From Saprospiraceae bacterium (lineage in GTDB: Bacteria > Bacteroidota > Bacteroidia > Chitinophagales > Saprospiraceae), in contig JADJYQ010000006.1 of assembly GCA_016719615.1 (NCBI GenBank), forward strand, positions 62,001-126,000: DNA of 64,000 nt. Reading direction: 5' to 3'. Positions 12,801 to 21,783 of the stretch are shown piece by piece. Made by a program: the position numbers and the translations under genes. How positions within the stretch are numbered: the stretch's first letter is position 1; the number at the start of each line of letters is the position of its first letter. A model generated the notes under the pieces. The model had not been told where the DNA came from. It saw only the letters and a program-made list of their open reading frames with translations, and did not search any database.

Positions 12801-15556
12801 GGAGCTGTGACATCATCTCCGGTCAAAACAACAGTACAAGTTGCGCTGTTTCCGTTTCCATCATCTACGGTCACAGTGATGGTATGTGTCATTCCTTCTC
12901 CGGAGGCCAATAAAGTTCCCGGAGGCCAACTTTGTCCCCATGTAAAGCTTGACGAACAGTTGTCAGTTACGCTCGCTCCATCCGTCAAATCAGGAACCAT
13001 TAATTCGCAATTATTATTTAAAACAATCAATTGATCTGCTTCGCAAATCGGCAAGGGATTTCTTTGATCATCTCCGGTCAAAACAACCGTGCATGTATTT
13101 GTATTTCCATTTCCATCATCGACAGTAACTGTAACAGTGTGGGTCATGCCTTCACCAGAATTGAGACGTGCATCAAAAGCAGGATTTTGTGTCCATATAA
13201 AACTGTTCACACAATTATCTGTTGCTGTTGCCCCGTTTGTCAAATCGGGAACAGCCAATCTGCAATTTGCATTTAAAAGTCGGGTCTGATTATTTTCACA
13301 AATAGGAGCGGGCGGACTTACATCATCCCCGGTAATTTTTATGACACAAAAATCAGAATTACCGTTACCATCGTCGGCAGTGACCGTTACAAGATGCATC
13401 ATGCCCTCACCGGAAAGCATCAATGTGGTGGCCGGAGGCGATTGTGTCCAGCTAAAACTATTGGAGCAATTATCATAAGCCGATGAGCCCGCAATAAAAT
13501 CAGGCATCAAAAAATTACAGTTGTTATCCAAACTTATGATTTGATCTCCAGGACATACAGGTGTAGGTCTTGAAACATCATCACCGGTTAAGACAACCGT
13601 ACAAGTTGTTGTATTTCCATTTCCATCATCTACGGTAACTGTGACGGTATGCGTCATTCCCTCTGCTGAAGCCAAAAAAGTTCCTGCTACGGGATTCTGC
13701 GACCAAATAAAAGTAGTTGCACAGTTGTCTGTTGATGTAGATCCATCTGTTACATCCGGTACCACCAGCATACAATCCCGATCAAGGCTTACCGTTTGAT
13801 TTGCTTCACAAGTTGGCACAGGGTCCTGACGATCATCAGCCGTGAGCACTACGGTACAAGTACCTGTATTTCCATTGCCATCATCTGCTGTTACCGTCGC
13901 GGTATACATTGCGCCTTCTGCAAGATGTAATTTAGTGTTTTGAATAGGATTTTGGGTCCAGGTAAACGTTGGAGAACAATTATCTGTGGCGGTTGCTCCG
14001 TTCCTAAGATTGGGAACATTCACCTGACAATTTACATTTAACAGCACGGTTTGGTTGTTTTCACAATCTGGTACCGGCGGTGTAGCATCATCTCCTGTTA
14101 ATAAAACCGAACAAGTGTTCGTATTGCCGTTTCCATCGTCAACGGTAACTGTAATGGTATGTGAAAACCCTTCACCGGATGCAAGTAAAGTACCTGCATA
14201 AGGAAATTGGCTCCAACTAAATGTTGAAGAACAATTATCGGTCGCACTTGAATTGTCCGTTAAATCAGGGACTTCAAGCTGACAAACTGAATTTAAAACT
14301 ATGATTTGACTATTCTCACAAGTCGGTATAGGAGCAGTGTTATCATCTACTATGACATTAAATACACAAGTATTTTGATTACCACATTCATCAGTTGCAA
14401 TAAGCAAGGCCCCCAAAGCCAACTCCGTGGTGTATAAAGTTCCAGGTACCGGCAATTGATTCACGGTTACCATTCCCTGGCAATCATCAGAAGTTAACGC
14501 CAAACCTGAATAATCTGCTAAAGCACTTTCGCAATTTGCATCCAGATATTGTGTTTGCGTTGATGGACAGGTAATGCCTGGCGCAGCATTACTGATACGG
14601 GTATTAAAAACTGCTTGCGTTGAATTATTGCATAGATCTGTTACCGTTACGGTAATCATTGCTGAACAACTCCCTGAAGTAGTTGCTTGTTTTCCCAGTT
14701 GATCAGATGGCGTACAATCATCAGCAGCATGTGTAGCTGAGATCGCAGCACTTTCAGCTTCAGCTTGGGTAGCATAACAAGTTGCAATGGGATCTTGTGC
14801 AAGTATGACTGGTCCTATAGAATGATCAAATTCGATTGTTTGAATACAACTAGATGAATTGCCTACGGCATCACTAACAATCCAGGTCCTATATACAAAA
14901 GTCGGACAAACGCCCGTTGAATCATCAATGTAACGAACACTTGTTATTCCAACATTATCACTTGCAGAACCCTGGTTATCATTATCTGAAAATGTGGCAT
15001 AATCAGTATCTGTTTCTGTTTCAGAATAAGGCGGATTACTCATTCCTGAAGTCATACAATAAGCAACCAATTGATTCACCGGACAGGATGAAATATCAGG
15101 TGCTGTGACATCTCCATCGGCCATTGTTTTCCATAATTCAATTCCAGTGACACCATCTTTTGCAGCAAAATAGATGTATGGTCCGCAGAGTGTAAAGAAA
15201 TCCGGATCAGATCCGTTTCCGGCAGGTGGAGGATTGATATTGGCAATATTTACGGTACCCGGATCCGTTCCGTCACTTTTCCAGGGCTCTTGGCCGAAAC
15301 TAGTCTCGTTGGCTTCAAAATAAACTTTAGGACCTGCTTTATAAATATCCATGATGTTGGAACCTGATCCTGCTCCACCAGCTCTTATATCTTTTACCAA
15401 TACAGTACCCATATCGGTACCATCGCTTTTCCAGAGCTCTTCACCTACAACACCATTGTTTGCTCTGAAAATTAAAGTGCCATTTAAATTTCTTAAAAAA
15501 ACAGGATTTGAATTGGCAACACCCGGACGAATATTTTTTACCATACTTGTGCCCAA
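9866..15556 (-). CDS. HYR-repeat T9SS cargo protein, main part (frameshift fragment)
   Basis: 1896 codons as read, beginning inside the gene. In order: the last ELWKSDGT repeats; a cysteine-bearing region ending near residue 430; then about 13 tandem HYR-like repeats of roughly 85 residues, each with a CELxVPDLTDGASATDNC core, a SGEGMTHTVTVTVDDGNGN strand and a terminal GDD; then two more divergent HYR domains; a fibronectin type III domain (NSAKVIWTPG, YHYQVRSKCG); and a C-terminal T9SS type A sorting domain (LYPNPSKESATLYLEGW ... MLGRELWSIKVD ... PGIYLIGVTDG). Paired cysteines in each repeat suggest disulfides. The true N-terminus is the ORF at 15538-16491, and the two frames join if one base is restored at the A5 run at 15611-15615. 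Probable role is a cell-surface adhesin. Repeat number could be affected by assembly collapse. Confidence 0.88.
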   Translation of the reverse strand: MGTSMVKNIRPGVANSNPVFLRNLNGTLIFRANNGVVGEELWKSDGTDMGTVLVKDIRAGGAGSGSNIMDIYKAGPKVYFEANETSFGQEPWKSDGTDPGTVNIANINPPPAGNGSDPDFFTLCGPYIYFAAKDGVTGIELWKTMADGDVTAPDISSCPVNQLVAYCMTSGMSNPPYSETETDTDYATFSDNDNQGSASDNVGITSVRYIDDSTGVCPTFVYRTWIVSDAVGNSSSCIQTIEFDHSIGPVILAQDPIATCYATQAEAESAAISATHAADDCTPSDQLGKQATTSGSCSAMITVTVTDLCNNSTQAVFNTRISNAAPGITCPSTQTQYLDANCESALADYSGLALTSDDCQGMVTVNQLPVPGTLYTTELALGALLIATDECGNQNTCVFNVIVDDNTAPIPTCENSQIIVLNSVCQLEVPDLTDNSSATDNCSSTFSWSQFPYAGTLLASGEGFSHTITVTVDDGNGNTNTCSVLLTGDDATPPVPDCENNQTVLLNVNCQVNVPNLRNGATATDNCSPTFTWTQNPIQNTKLHLAEGAMYTATVTADDGNGNTGTCTVVLTADDRQDPVPTCEANQTVSLDRDCMLVVPDVTDGSTSTDNCATTFIWSQNPVAGTFLASAEGMTHTVTVTVDDGNGNTTTCTVVLTGDDVSRPTPVCPGDQIISLDNNCNFLMPDFIAGSSAYDNCSNSFSWTQSPPATTLMLSGEGMMHLVTVTADDGNGNSDFCVIKITGDDVSPPAPICENNQTRLLNANCRLAVPDLTNGATATDNCVNSFIWTQNPAFDARLNSGEGMTHTVTVTVDDGNGNTNTCTVVLTGDDQRNPLPICEADQLIVLNNNCELMVPDLTDGASVTDNCSSSFTWGQSWPPGTLLASGEGMTHTITVTVDDGNGNSATCTVVLTGDDVTAPDPICVNGGTLMLNADCELVVPDLLTGALASDNCSQTFTWSQNPMPGSMLASGEGMTHTVTVTVDDGNGNTNTCSVLLTGDDTTPPVPDCENNQTVALNINCELMVPDKINNATATDNCSMSFTWSQNPPQGTKLASSEGAMHTVTVTVDDGNGNSADCTVILTGDDRRDPVVNCLPDQTIILDENCDLQVPDLLSNASATDNCTQTFIWTQSPDEDELLASGEGMTHTVTVTADDGNGNTGSCTVVLTGEDNLEPNPICENDQTIILNRFCELTVPDLTDEASANDNCAVNFVWTQNPVAGSTLASGEGTTHTVTVTVDDGNGNTNTCLVILTGDDTTPPTPDCGPLINVSLDENCELYVLDVTYTASATDNCASSFLWSQSPVAGTYLASAEGMTHTVTVTVDDNNGNSSTCEVILRGDDKLPPFINCELDQTIILDNNCELKVPDLTDGASATDNCSDMFSWEQSTMAGAIIPSGEGMMHSFTVTVYDGNGNSSVCLVTLTGEDATNPNLVCEDPQLVALNHKCELVVPDLTDGAVVSDNCADMFSWNQTPVAGSALFSADGMMHTITVTVFDGNGNSSICTTVLTGDDSTPPTIECPIKTMRGNTEGLCVYHILESEFDPAVSDNCGLEKVEYTLTGVTIGSGENTIGGISLNKGITTIKWKAFDVAGNMSMCSFTVEVKDTEPPQIKCPNNINVITLPGQCTVPSGSVPLGAPIVSDNCAIQYPITNNSPAIYPLGVTNVKWIVKDSSGNMNSCIQKVTVSAYNCVKPSGVSHHSITFNSAKVIWTPGLCASGTELRIRKQLSPGVWGPYSGWVAASGPGNLHMFMDLDESSYYHYQVRSKCGISSSTQVNGFFTTLSAGMLKKQIDENWMPLYEYEQTFVSKANTEEREYFIELYPNPSKESATLYLEGWGDKLKQVQVMDMLGRELWSIKVDKNIHELELDFKSMLWKPGIYLIGVTDGVNRQTILFNLID

Positions 15557-16491
15557 TTCGCTGCCATCGCTCTTCCAAAGTTCTTTTCCATTGACATTGT
15601 CATCCGCTGCAAAAAGAGCATATTTCCAACCGCTGCAAAATCTGAAGGATTTGAATTTCCGGCAGGATTTATATCTTTGACCATATAGGTTCCAGCATTG
15701 GTACCGTCGCTACGCCACAACTCAAAACCATTTGTTCCATCATTAACTGAAAAAAACAACAAACTACCAACTGCTGTTAGATTCAATAAATTGGAAGAGC
15801 CAGCACCTACATTGATATCTTTTACGAGAAATGTACCTAAAGCCGTACCATCGCTGACCCAAAGTTCCCGACCTGTAGAACCATCAGTAGCTTCGAAGAA
15901 AAGTTTATTTCCAACGCGCAATAATTCATCGGGCGTTGAATTACCGGCACCGGAGTTAATGTCTTTTACCAAAACAGTACCAGCCATAGTTCCATCTGAT
16001 TTATACAGTTCTCTTCCCGTTGCATTTTCGTCGGCAGAAAAAAACAATAGACCATTGGCCACTGTCATATAAAGTGGATCTGAATTTCCACCACCCGGTT
16101 TAATGTCTTTAAATAGAACAGTACCTAAGGCAGTACCATCTGTTTGCCAGAGTTCGATACCACTAGTGCCATCATTTGCCTGAAAGTAAAGTCGATTATT
16201 AAAAACAGCAAAATAATCCGGAGAACTTCCGGTACCACCCGGACGGATATCTTTTAATAAGATCGTACCTAATGCACTTCCGTCACTTTGATAAAGTTCT
16301 TTTCCGGAAACATTATCATCTGCTTCAAAATAAAGCAGATCATTATAACAGATCAGAGTATTCGGACTTGAGTTGGAACTTGCGCCGCCGGCCTGAATGT
16401 CTTTGACTTGTGTGGCTTGTGTAAAAATAAAGGTCAAGGGTGCAATAAATGCACAAAAAAGCAGGACTGCTTTTTGATGTATATTTTTCAT
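15538..16491 (-). CDS. N-terminal part of HYR-repeat T9SS cargo protein (ELWKSDGT repeats)
   Basis: Starts with a clear signal peptide (MKNIHQKAVLLFCAF, ending near TQA) followed by about six ~50-residue repeats with the signature GxELWxSDGTxxGTxLVKDIxxGxxxS and a LLFFSADD-type strand. This is the ELWKSDGT repeat family, thought to form a beta-propeller-like fold. The last 30 or so residues (LQRMTMSMEKNFGRAM...) are a wrong-frame tail: with one extra T on the coding strand at 15611-15615 the text becomes FFAADDNVNGKELWKSDGS and runs directly into the ORF ending at 9866. The two ORFs are therefore one gene of about 2200 codons. Confidence 0.88.
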   Translation of the reverse strand: MKNIHQKAVLLFCAFIAPLTFIFTQATQVKDIQAGGASSNSSPNTLICYNDLLYFEADDNVSGKELYQSDGSALGTILLKDIRPGGTGSSPDYFAVFNNRLYFQANDGTSGIELWQTDGTALGTVLFKDIKPGGGNSDPLYMTVANGLLFFSADENATGRELYKSDGTMAGTVLVKDINSGAGNSTPDELLRVGNKLFFEATDGSTGRELWVSDGTALGTFLVKDINVGAGSSNLLNLTAVGSLLFFSVNDGTNGFELWRSDGTNAGTYMVKDINPAGNSNPSDFAAVGNMLFLQRMTMSMEKNFGRAMAANWAQVW

Positions 16492-16605
16492 GTGAAATCG
16501 GTTTTCAGGATAAAGGTAGGCACATTCAAACCTCTATCAATGCATATGAGCTTTTGATAAAAACATATTTTTGAATTGTATTAGTTAATTAACAATATAT
16601 CGAAG

Positions 16606-16623
16606 AACATACGAACGTATGTT
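16606..16623. repeat. Palindrome AACATACG-AA-CGTATGTT, followed by AGTT
   Basis: Perfect 8-bp arms with a 2-nt spacer. Its right half followed by AGTT reads ACGTATGTTAGTT, the right half of the dispersed ACTAAC-N4-GTTAGT palindrome. The left half is degenerate, so it is a weak family member. Confidence 0.4.
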
Positions 16624-16674
16624 AGTTTTTAAAAATGGATAAAAGCCTGATTCTGTGAAAATATTTGTTTGAGG

Positions 16675-16930
16675 GTAAAAGACTTAAGGGAAAAGGCCGA
16701 AGGTTAAAGTCGAAAGGCAGGGGGATTCTTTTTCCTTTTTGTTTGAAACAGAATTTTCAGGATTAAAGAATTTTCAGAATGGCATGAGTGTGAATGCAAG
16801 TGTGTGAATCGCCTTTGGCCTTCAGCCTTTAGTCTTAAGACTTTTTACAACTGCCAACTGATCATTGCCAACTTCCTCTCTGTCTGAAGCAGAATTTTCA
16901 GGATTATAGAATTTTCAGAATGAACTGAAT
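16675..16930. repeat. Dispersed intergenic repeat, family CTGAAGCAGAATTTTC, copy 1
   Basis: The unit runs from a purine-rich lead (GGGGGATTCTTTTTCC) through AAACAGAATTTTCAGGATT, GGCATGAGTGTGAATG, TGTGAATCGCCTTTGG and AACTGCCAACTGATC to a second CTGAAGCAGAATTTTCAGG. The same order is seen at 17030 and 22570. Boundaries are approximate. Confidence 0.7.
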
Positions 16931-17029
16931 ACAATTAAAAATATTTTCTGCATATTCACTTCTTCCTTTTGCCTTTAGACTTTGGACTTTTTCCACATGC
17001 CAACTGTCAACTGAAAACTGCGAACTTTC

Positions 17030-17285
17030 CTCCTGTCTGAAGCAGAATTTTCAGAATGGAGTATAGGTGTAAAGGCTAAAGGGTCGAAGGGAAGGAGGGA
17101 TCTTTTTCCTTTTTGTCTGAAGCAGAATTTTCAAAATTAAAGAATTTTCAGAAAGGCATGAGTGTGAATGCACGTGTGTGAATCGCCTTTGACCTTTGAC
17201 CTTTGGCCTTCAGCCTTTAGTCTTAAGTCTTAAGATTTTTTAAACCTGCCAACTTCCTCTCTGTCTGAAGCAGAATTCAAAGAAT
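17030..17285. repeat. Dispersed intergenic repeat, family CTGAAGCAGAATTTTC, copy 2
   Basis: Same block order as the copy at 16675, with expanded CCTTTGACCTTTGACC reiteration and a leading GGAGTATAGGTGTAAAGG segment that is also present at the end of the copy at 22570. Boundaries are approximate. Confidence 0.7.
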
Positions 17286-17396
17286 ATTTCCTAATGATAA
17301 TCCGGACGACAACTTTTGATATTTAACGCAATCTACAATTACAAATCGCTGTATATCTCTTCATCCAATATTCCTGTAATCCTGTCAATGGTCTCC

Positions 17397-20000
17397 TTAC
17401 ATCTTCTCAAATTTCAAAATCAGGCTATTGCCACTAACAGATGTTAGTTTTAAATAATATAATCCCGGCACTAGTGATCTTACTTCGAATTGATACATAC
17501 TACCGGAATAGGTATTTAAATTTCTGCCACCCTGATCAAATAGTTCAATGAATTTAAGATTTCCGGTTCCATTTCCTTTAAGTGTAAATAAGTTTAATAC
17601 TGGAGATGGGAATATAGAATACATGAGTCCATCAAGTTCATTATTCACGGAAGTTCTGACATCTATTCGCACAGATATCTGGCGTGTACATCCGTTTTTA
17701 TCTTGAATAGATAATATATAATTTCCTGCTGCAAGTGAATCGATACTTCCTCCGGATATTTGAAATTGATAGGGTGGTGTTCCACCGGCAATATTCAAAT
17801 TCTCAATGCCGCCGTCATTTTTGCCGGGGCTGGCTGGTCTTAAATTGTAGCTGGCTGATATGGGTGCCGGTTCTACCAAATCAAAAGTATATTCAGCGTC
17901 TGTGTTGCGAGACGAAGTGATGGTGAGTTTGTAAGTACCTGCGTTGATGTTGCTCAATTGCGGCAAGCTGTCTCCCGTATTCCATTTAAATCTGAATGGG
18001 TCGGCGCCGGTCAGATCTACAATTTCGATACCTCCCTTTAAACCATTGCAACGAATGGTATCAATATTGATTTTAGAAACCTTTGGGATACTGCAATCGT
18101 AATTGATGGTTTTACAGATCTGATCCATATCGCATGCCCCTTCTGCGATCAAACAAATTAAAGCATTATTAGACGTACAATCCAGCACAACATCCAATTC
18201 ATTGCCGGTTAGGGTGTCTTTTCCAATGATCCATCTTACATTGTTGGTGTTTTTAGATTCTGATTTTAAGTGCACGAATTCATAATCTTTTGTAAAACTA
18301 AAATCAGCTGTTGGGGTGATGGTTAAAACTTTAGTGAGCGTGTCTCTGATGCCTGTTGAAAGATTGTAGTAATTTCCACTTGCAGAGGTCTCCATTTTTA
18401 CACCTCTGACCATATATTCGTATCTGAATCCGGGAAGCAGGCAAGCATCCCTGTAAGTGGTATCCTTCACATTGCGCGCAATGACATCAAACTGAGTATT
18501 TCCTTCAATTCGTCTATAAATAGTATACCCATCATTAGCCTGGGTATTTGTATTCCAGCGCAAATCAATATTGGGTCCGGACTCAACAAGTTGTAATTGG
18601 CCTGAGCTGTTCCAGGGATGAAGTCGGAGCGTTGGATCACCCATGAGTGCAATATGCGTGCCGCGAGCACTAAATCCGGCTGTGTAAGTTGAACTGTTAT
18701 TTGTACTGATGCGGGTTGAATATCCGATCGTTTCACCCAATGCCATGTGGTGCAGAGTCCACAAAGGCCTGCCTGACCATGCATTGGTCAAAACAGTTCC
18801 GCTAGCTAAAGCTGACCTCAAAAAATTATTAGGACTATCCCAATCGCCGAAATAACTGCCAAAAATGAAAGTGAAAATGGATTGCAGGCTGTCGGTTGCC
18901 ATCATCCCTGTGTTGGAAATGCCTCCGGCACTTGTGTAGCTTCCCCCTCCGGATCCATAAGAACATAGATACGATTTTTTAAGCAGACTATCTCTGTAAC
19001 TTGCGTATTGGACATTTGAAGGGCCAAAAAAACTTGAAAAATTTTTCATTCCGCTTTGTCCAAAAGCTTCGTTCATAAAATTAAAATTATCGAGAACGAT
19101 GCCTCGTTTCTCTGCTTGAATTTGTCCGGTTCTCCATAAATGATTTTTATCGAGATAATTGCCAATCAAATTCATTTCGGACTTATTTAATGCCGGCATA
19201 TCAAAAAAGTCAACTCTGCCTACTTCGAGTTCCACATCAGACGGAATGCTGCTTTGATCAAATTTTCCATCTCCGGGTATGTTTCTATTAGCCGTTCGCG
19301 AAGCTGCATTGTTATCCACAGAAATATCGGTCCAAAAACCATCGACATCTGCATAATAGGTATCTGAAGGCCAGGCACCCTGATGATCCGGATGTGCATC
19401 GGGGTTAAAATTTCCTGAATAGGGAACTTTTACATGCCCGAGAATAAAAACAGAGCGAAGGTCTCTGTGTATAGTTTTAAAATTGGCAATTTTGTTGCGT
19501 ATGTCCGAAACGGATTCTTTGGACATTGGCACATAAGTTAAAACGTACCAACCCTCATTCGCCAGATCTTCTTTTAAGGTGGATATTTTAGTGGTGAGTT
19601 GTTTATTAACGGTACTGTCGATCAAAAGCAGAATACTTCCATTCCATTCTTGTGCAGGTAAGCCAATGGACGCATACACATAGCCAGAACCCGGAATGGA
19701 CGTAGCACTTCTGTTGACCCGGTACTCATAAGCTTTATCAACTTCAACTGTAAGGTCCGTATATCTGGTAGAATCTTTAGGCAAAGTAGCTTTTGCGGCA
19801 CCCCAGGAAGAAGCTCCTTTCAATTTTCTGAACACAGTGTAGGAGGTCGCATCAGCCTCATTCTGCCATTTAAGAGTAATAGCAGGAGGATTGGTGGAGG
19901 TTTCAACGGACAGCAAAACAGAAGCTTTGAGGCTATAGTTTTGAGCTATAATGGTAAACGAAAGGAAAATGGCCAGAATTGCAGACGTAAATTTTAACAT
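17397..20000 (-). CDS. C25-peptidase-like T9SS cargo protein with SprB repeats; catalytic dyad apparently absent
   Basis: 867 residues. Signal peptide (MLKFTSAILAIFLSF, cleavage near AQN), a fibronectin-III-like domain (residues about 30-110), then a region resembling the gingipain/PorU (C25) fold: ILLLIDST, VFILGHVKVPYSG, and ALMGDPTLRLHP, which closes such domains. Where PorU has SFMGH this protein has SYGSG (near residue 348), and where PorU has MGCYAG it has FGSYFG (near residue 381). The distance between the two motifs is nearly the same, so the His and Cys appear replaced by Gly and Ser. A second Fn3-like domain, two SprB-type repeats (IRCNGLKGGIEI..., GGIENLNIAGGTPPYQF) and a type A sorting domain (FPSPVLNLFTLKG ... 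LVPGLYYLKL) follow. Homology to C25 is my reading, not a database result; it may be a binding protein or pseudo-protease. Confidence 0.75.
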   Translation of the reverse strand: MLKFTSAILAIFLSFTIIAQNYSLKASVLLSVETSTNPPAITLKWQNEADATSYTVFRKLKGASSWGAAKATLPKDSTRYTDLTVEVDKAYEYRVNRSATSIPGSGYVYASIGLPAQEWNGSILLLIDSTVNKQLTTKISTLKEDLANEGWYVLTYVPMSKESVSDIRNKIANFKTIHRDLRSVFILGHVKVPYSGNFNPDAHPDHQGAWPSDTYYADVDGFWTDISVDNNAASRTANRNIPGDGKFDQSSIPSDVELEVGRVDFFDMPALNKSEMNLIGNYLDKNHLWRTGQIQAEKRGIVLDNFNFMNEAFGQSGMKNFSSFFGPSNVQYASYRDSLLKKSYLCSYGSGGGSYTSAGGISNTGMMATDSLQSIFTFIFGSYFGDWDSPNNFLRSALASGTVLTNAWSGRPLWTLHHMALGETIGYSTRISTNNSSTYTAGFSARGTHIALMGDPTLRLHPWNSSGQLQLVESGPNIDLRWNTNTQANDGYTIYRRIEGNTQFDVIARNVKDTTYRDACLLPGFRYEYMVRGVKMETSASGNYYNLSTGIRDTLTKVLTITPTADFSFTKDYEFVHLKSESKNTNNVRWIIGKDTLTGNELDVVLDCTSNNALICLIAEGACDMDQICKTINYDCSIPKVSKINIDTIRCNGLKGGIEIVDLTGADPFRFKWNTGDSLPQLSNINAGTYKLTITSSRNTDAEYTFDLVEPAPISASYNLRPASPGKNDGGIENLNIAGGTPPYQFQISGGSIDSLAAGNYILSIQDKNGCTRQISVRIDVRTSVNNELDGLMYSIFPSPVLNLFTLKGNGTGNLKFIELFDQGGRNLNTYSGSMYQFEVRSLVPGLYYLKLTSVSGNSLILKFEKM

Positions 20001-20218
20001 AATTTAAAATTGATCCGTGAAATTACTAAATCTCGAATAATTAGACCTTTATAAAGCATTGAACAAGCTAGATTCTGTCTACAATTTTCGCTAAATCAAT
20101 TTTTATCCTTCAAAATGAAACTTTTAAACATCATTTTTCCTTTTATATATAAAGTACTCTAAAACACTTTAAATCAAATAAATAGCAAATAAGTTCGCCA
20201 AATCCTTAGGCAGCGGCT

Positions 20219-20226
20219 TATCTTTG
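20219..20226 (+). promoter_or_regulatory. Putative Bacteroidetes -7 element upstream of desaturase
   Basis: TATCTTTG matches the TAnnTTTG consensus and lies 18 bp before the ATG at 20244. No convincing -33 TTTG at 19-21 nt, so this is a partial match only. Confidence 0.4.
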
Positions 20227-20243
20227 CAACCATTTCAAAAGAC

Positions 20244-21290
20244 ATGCAGCAACAAGAAATTCAGGATTTTACGGCTAAAGTCAAGCTGGCTTTAAAATCG
20301 ATCAAAGCTTACCAGGTCACTGACAATAAAAAAGCCATTATCCAAATCATCAATTCCTTCGGGCCCTTTTTAATACTTTGGGTTGCGATATATCAATTGT
20401 GGGATTCCTATTTATGGTTGGCTCTCCTGCTTTGTTTACTCAATGCACTTTTTTTGGTAAGAATATTTATCATTCAGCACGATTGTGGGCATCAGAGTTT
20501 TGTTGCCAATGCTACCGTTCGAAAAATCATTGGTTATTGTTGCAGCCTGGCGAGTTCAATCCCCTATTTTTATTGGGCCAAGTCTCATCATTTTCACCAT
20601 ATGAATAATGGCAGATTGGAAGTGAGAGATATTGGCGACATTGATACTTTGACCGTCAAAGAATACGCAGCATTGGGTAGATGGGGAAGATTTAAATACA
20701 GATTGTATCGTTCTACACTTGTCATGTTTTTTCTGGGTCCCATTTATTATGTGTTTATCCATAACAGACTTCCGCTGATCAATATTGCAGAATTCAAAAA
20801 ACTCAAACCAGGTTTGCTTTTAAATAATATTCTTTATATTGTATTAATTGTTGGCCTATGTCTGGTTTTGGATTGGAAGAAAGTTGTTTTACTACAGGTT
20901 TCTATTTTGTGCGCTTTTGCAATTATCGCTATTTGGTTTTTTTACGTACAACATCAACATGAGCACGGTTATAAACATTGGAAAGATAAATGGGAATTCA
21001 TGTATGCTGCTATCAAAGGCAGCAGTTATTACAAATTACCTAAGATCATGCATTGGTTTACCGGAAATATTGCATTTCACCACATACACCATTTGAATCC
21101 TGCGATCCCTAATTACAATCTCAAAAAATGCGTTGACGCGATTCCATGGTTTCATAAATACACTACGGAAATCAATTTTTGGGAAAGTCTCAAACTGGCA
21201 AGCCATAAATTGTGGGACGAACAGCAACAGCGCATGATCACCTTCAGAGAGTTTTATAGGTTGGAACGTTTGGGGATGATTACCGCTTAG
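20244..21290 (+). CDS. Membrane fatty acid desaturase
   Basis: 348 residues, a usual length for bacterial acyl-lipid desaturases. The three histidine clusters that bind the di-iron centre are present in order: HDCGH near residue 79, HHFHH near 115 and HHIHH near 279, with an extra HQHEH near 238. Hydrophobic segments around residues 35-75, 155-175 and 190-235 give the expected membrane topology. It would insert double bonds into membrane phospholipid acyl chains, consistent with the delta-12/omega-6-like group, but regiospecificity cannot be read from the sequence. ATG at 20244 is preceded by a -7 element. It stands alone: the gene to the left is divergent and the one to the right is convergent across repeat-rich DNA. 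Confidence 0.92.
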   Translation: MQQQEIQDFTAKVKLALKSIKAYQVTDNKKAIIQIINSFGPFLILWVAIYQLWDSYLWLALLLCLLNALFLVRIFIIQHDCGHQSFVANATVRKIIGYCCSLASSIPYFYWAKSHHFHHMNNGRLEVRDIGDIDTLTVKEYAALGRWGRFKYRLYRSTLVMFFLGPIYYVFIHNRLPLINIAEFKKLKPGLLLNNILYIVLIVGLCLVLDWKKVVLLQVSILCAFAIIAIWFFYVQHQHEHGYKHWKDKWEFMYAAIKGSSYYKLPKIMHWFTGNIAFHHIHHLNPAIPNYNLKKCVDAIPWFHKYTTEINFWESLKLASHKLWDEQQQRMITFREFYRLERLGMITA

Positions 21291-21302
21291 ATTTATTTCC
21301 TT

Positions 21303-21625
21303 TAAAAGGAAAAAGCTAAAAGCCGAAAGCTTGAAGCCTTATGGATCATGCGTTGAATTTTTCCAGTTGATATACGCAAGCAAAATTTTCTGTGTACAAT
21401 CTGCGAGATCTGCGGGAAACCATTGGATCATTATGAGAACCCCGATCATCAAAAGACGATTTATTTAAACAGGACTAACAAATGTTAGTTCAATGTGCGT
21501 TGAAAACACAAATCTTCAGACTCTCAACCGAATCTTCCACTCTTCCGTTCATCCTCTTGCGTACCTACGGCACACTGTGGAGCTTTGTGCACCTTTTTAC
21601 CAATATTTTGTCCCTACGGGACAAG
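21303..21625 (+). repeat. Composite dispersed repeat, left copy (inverted relative to 26036-26362)
   Basis: Block order: GCTAAAAGCCGAAAGC ... GGATCATGCGTTG ... ATCTGCGAGATCTGCGGGAA ... ACCCCGATCATCAAAA ... ACTAACAAATGTTAGT ... CATCCTCTTGCGTACCTACG ... ATTTTGTCCCTACGGGACA. The reverse complement of 26036-26362 has the same blocks in the same order and at similar spacing. The two copies are clearly diverged, so they are not a recent duplication. Confidence 0.75.
21474..21489. repeat. Dispersed palindrome ACTAAC-AAAT-GTTAGT
   Basis: Perfect 6-bp arms, 4-nt spacer, in the convergent gap after the desaturase and inside the composite repeat. Confidence 0.75.
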
Positions 21626-21783
21626 CAAAACAAAAGTCAAGAGTTAATATTATCCATTCCTCCTAAGCTAACAGCTTGCGTTCCACCTCCCAGAATTTCT
21701 ACTACATGCCTACACTCCTAAATGCCTTTTCCCAGACTTTCAGACTTCTTCCTAACAGCCTAAATGCCTATATACCTAAAAGC

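Larger units (their letters stand above)
16492..17396. other. Repeat-filled intergenic region
   Basis: About 900 bp without a credible gene. It holds two copies of a ~240-bp dispersed repeat (listed separately), with many short reiterations of CTGAAGCAGAATTTTCAG and of purine/pyrimidine tracts such as CCTTTGGCCTTCAGCCTTTAG. A palindrome with arms AACATACG / CGTATGTT lies at 16606-16623. Confidence 0.6.
21291..21783. other. Intergenic region made almost entirely of dispersed repeats
   Basis: Convergent gap between the desaturase and an outer-membrane protein gene. It contains the left copy of the inverted composite repeat (21303-21625), one ACTAAC-N4-GTTAGT palindrome, and a C/T-rich tail with CCTAAATGCC/CCTACATGCC reiterations up to 21790. 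Small ORFs here fall inside the repeats and are not credible genes. Confidence 0.6.

Noticed and set aside
11754..13289. Plus-strand ORFs of 80-110 codons across the HYR array
   Set aside because: They repeat with the HYR period and read as the antisense of the HYR repeats, so they are shadows of the minus-strand gene.
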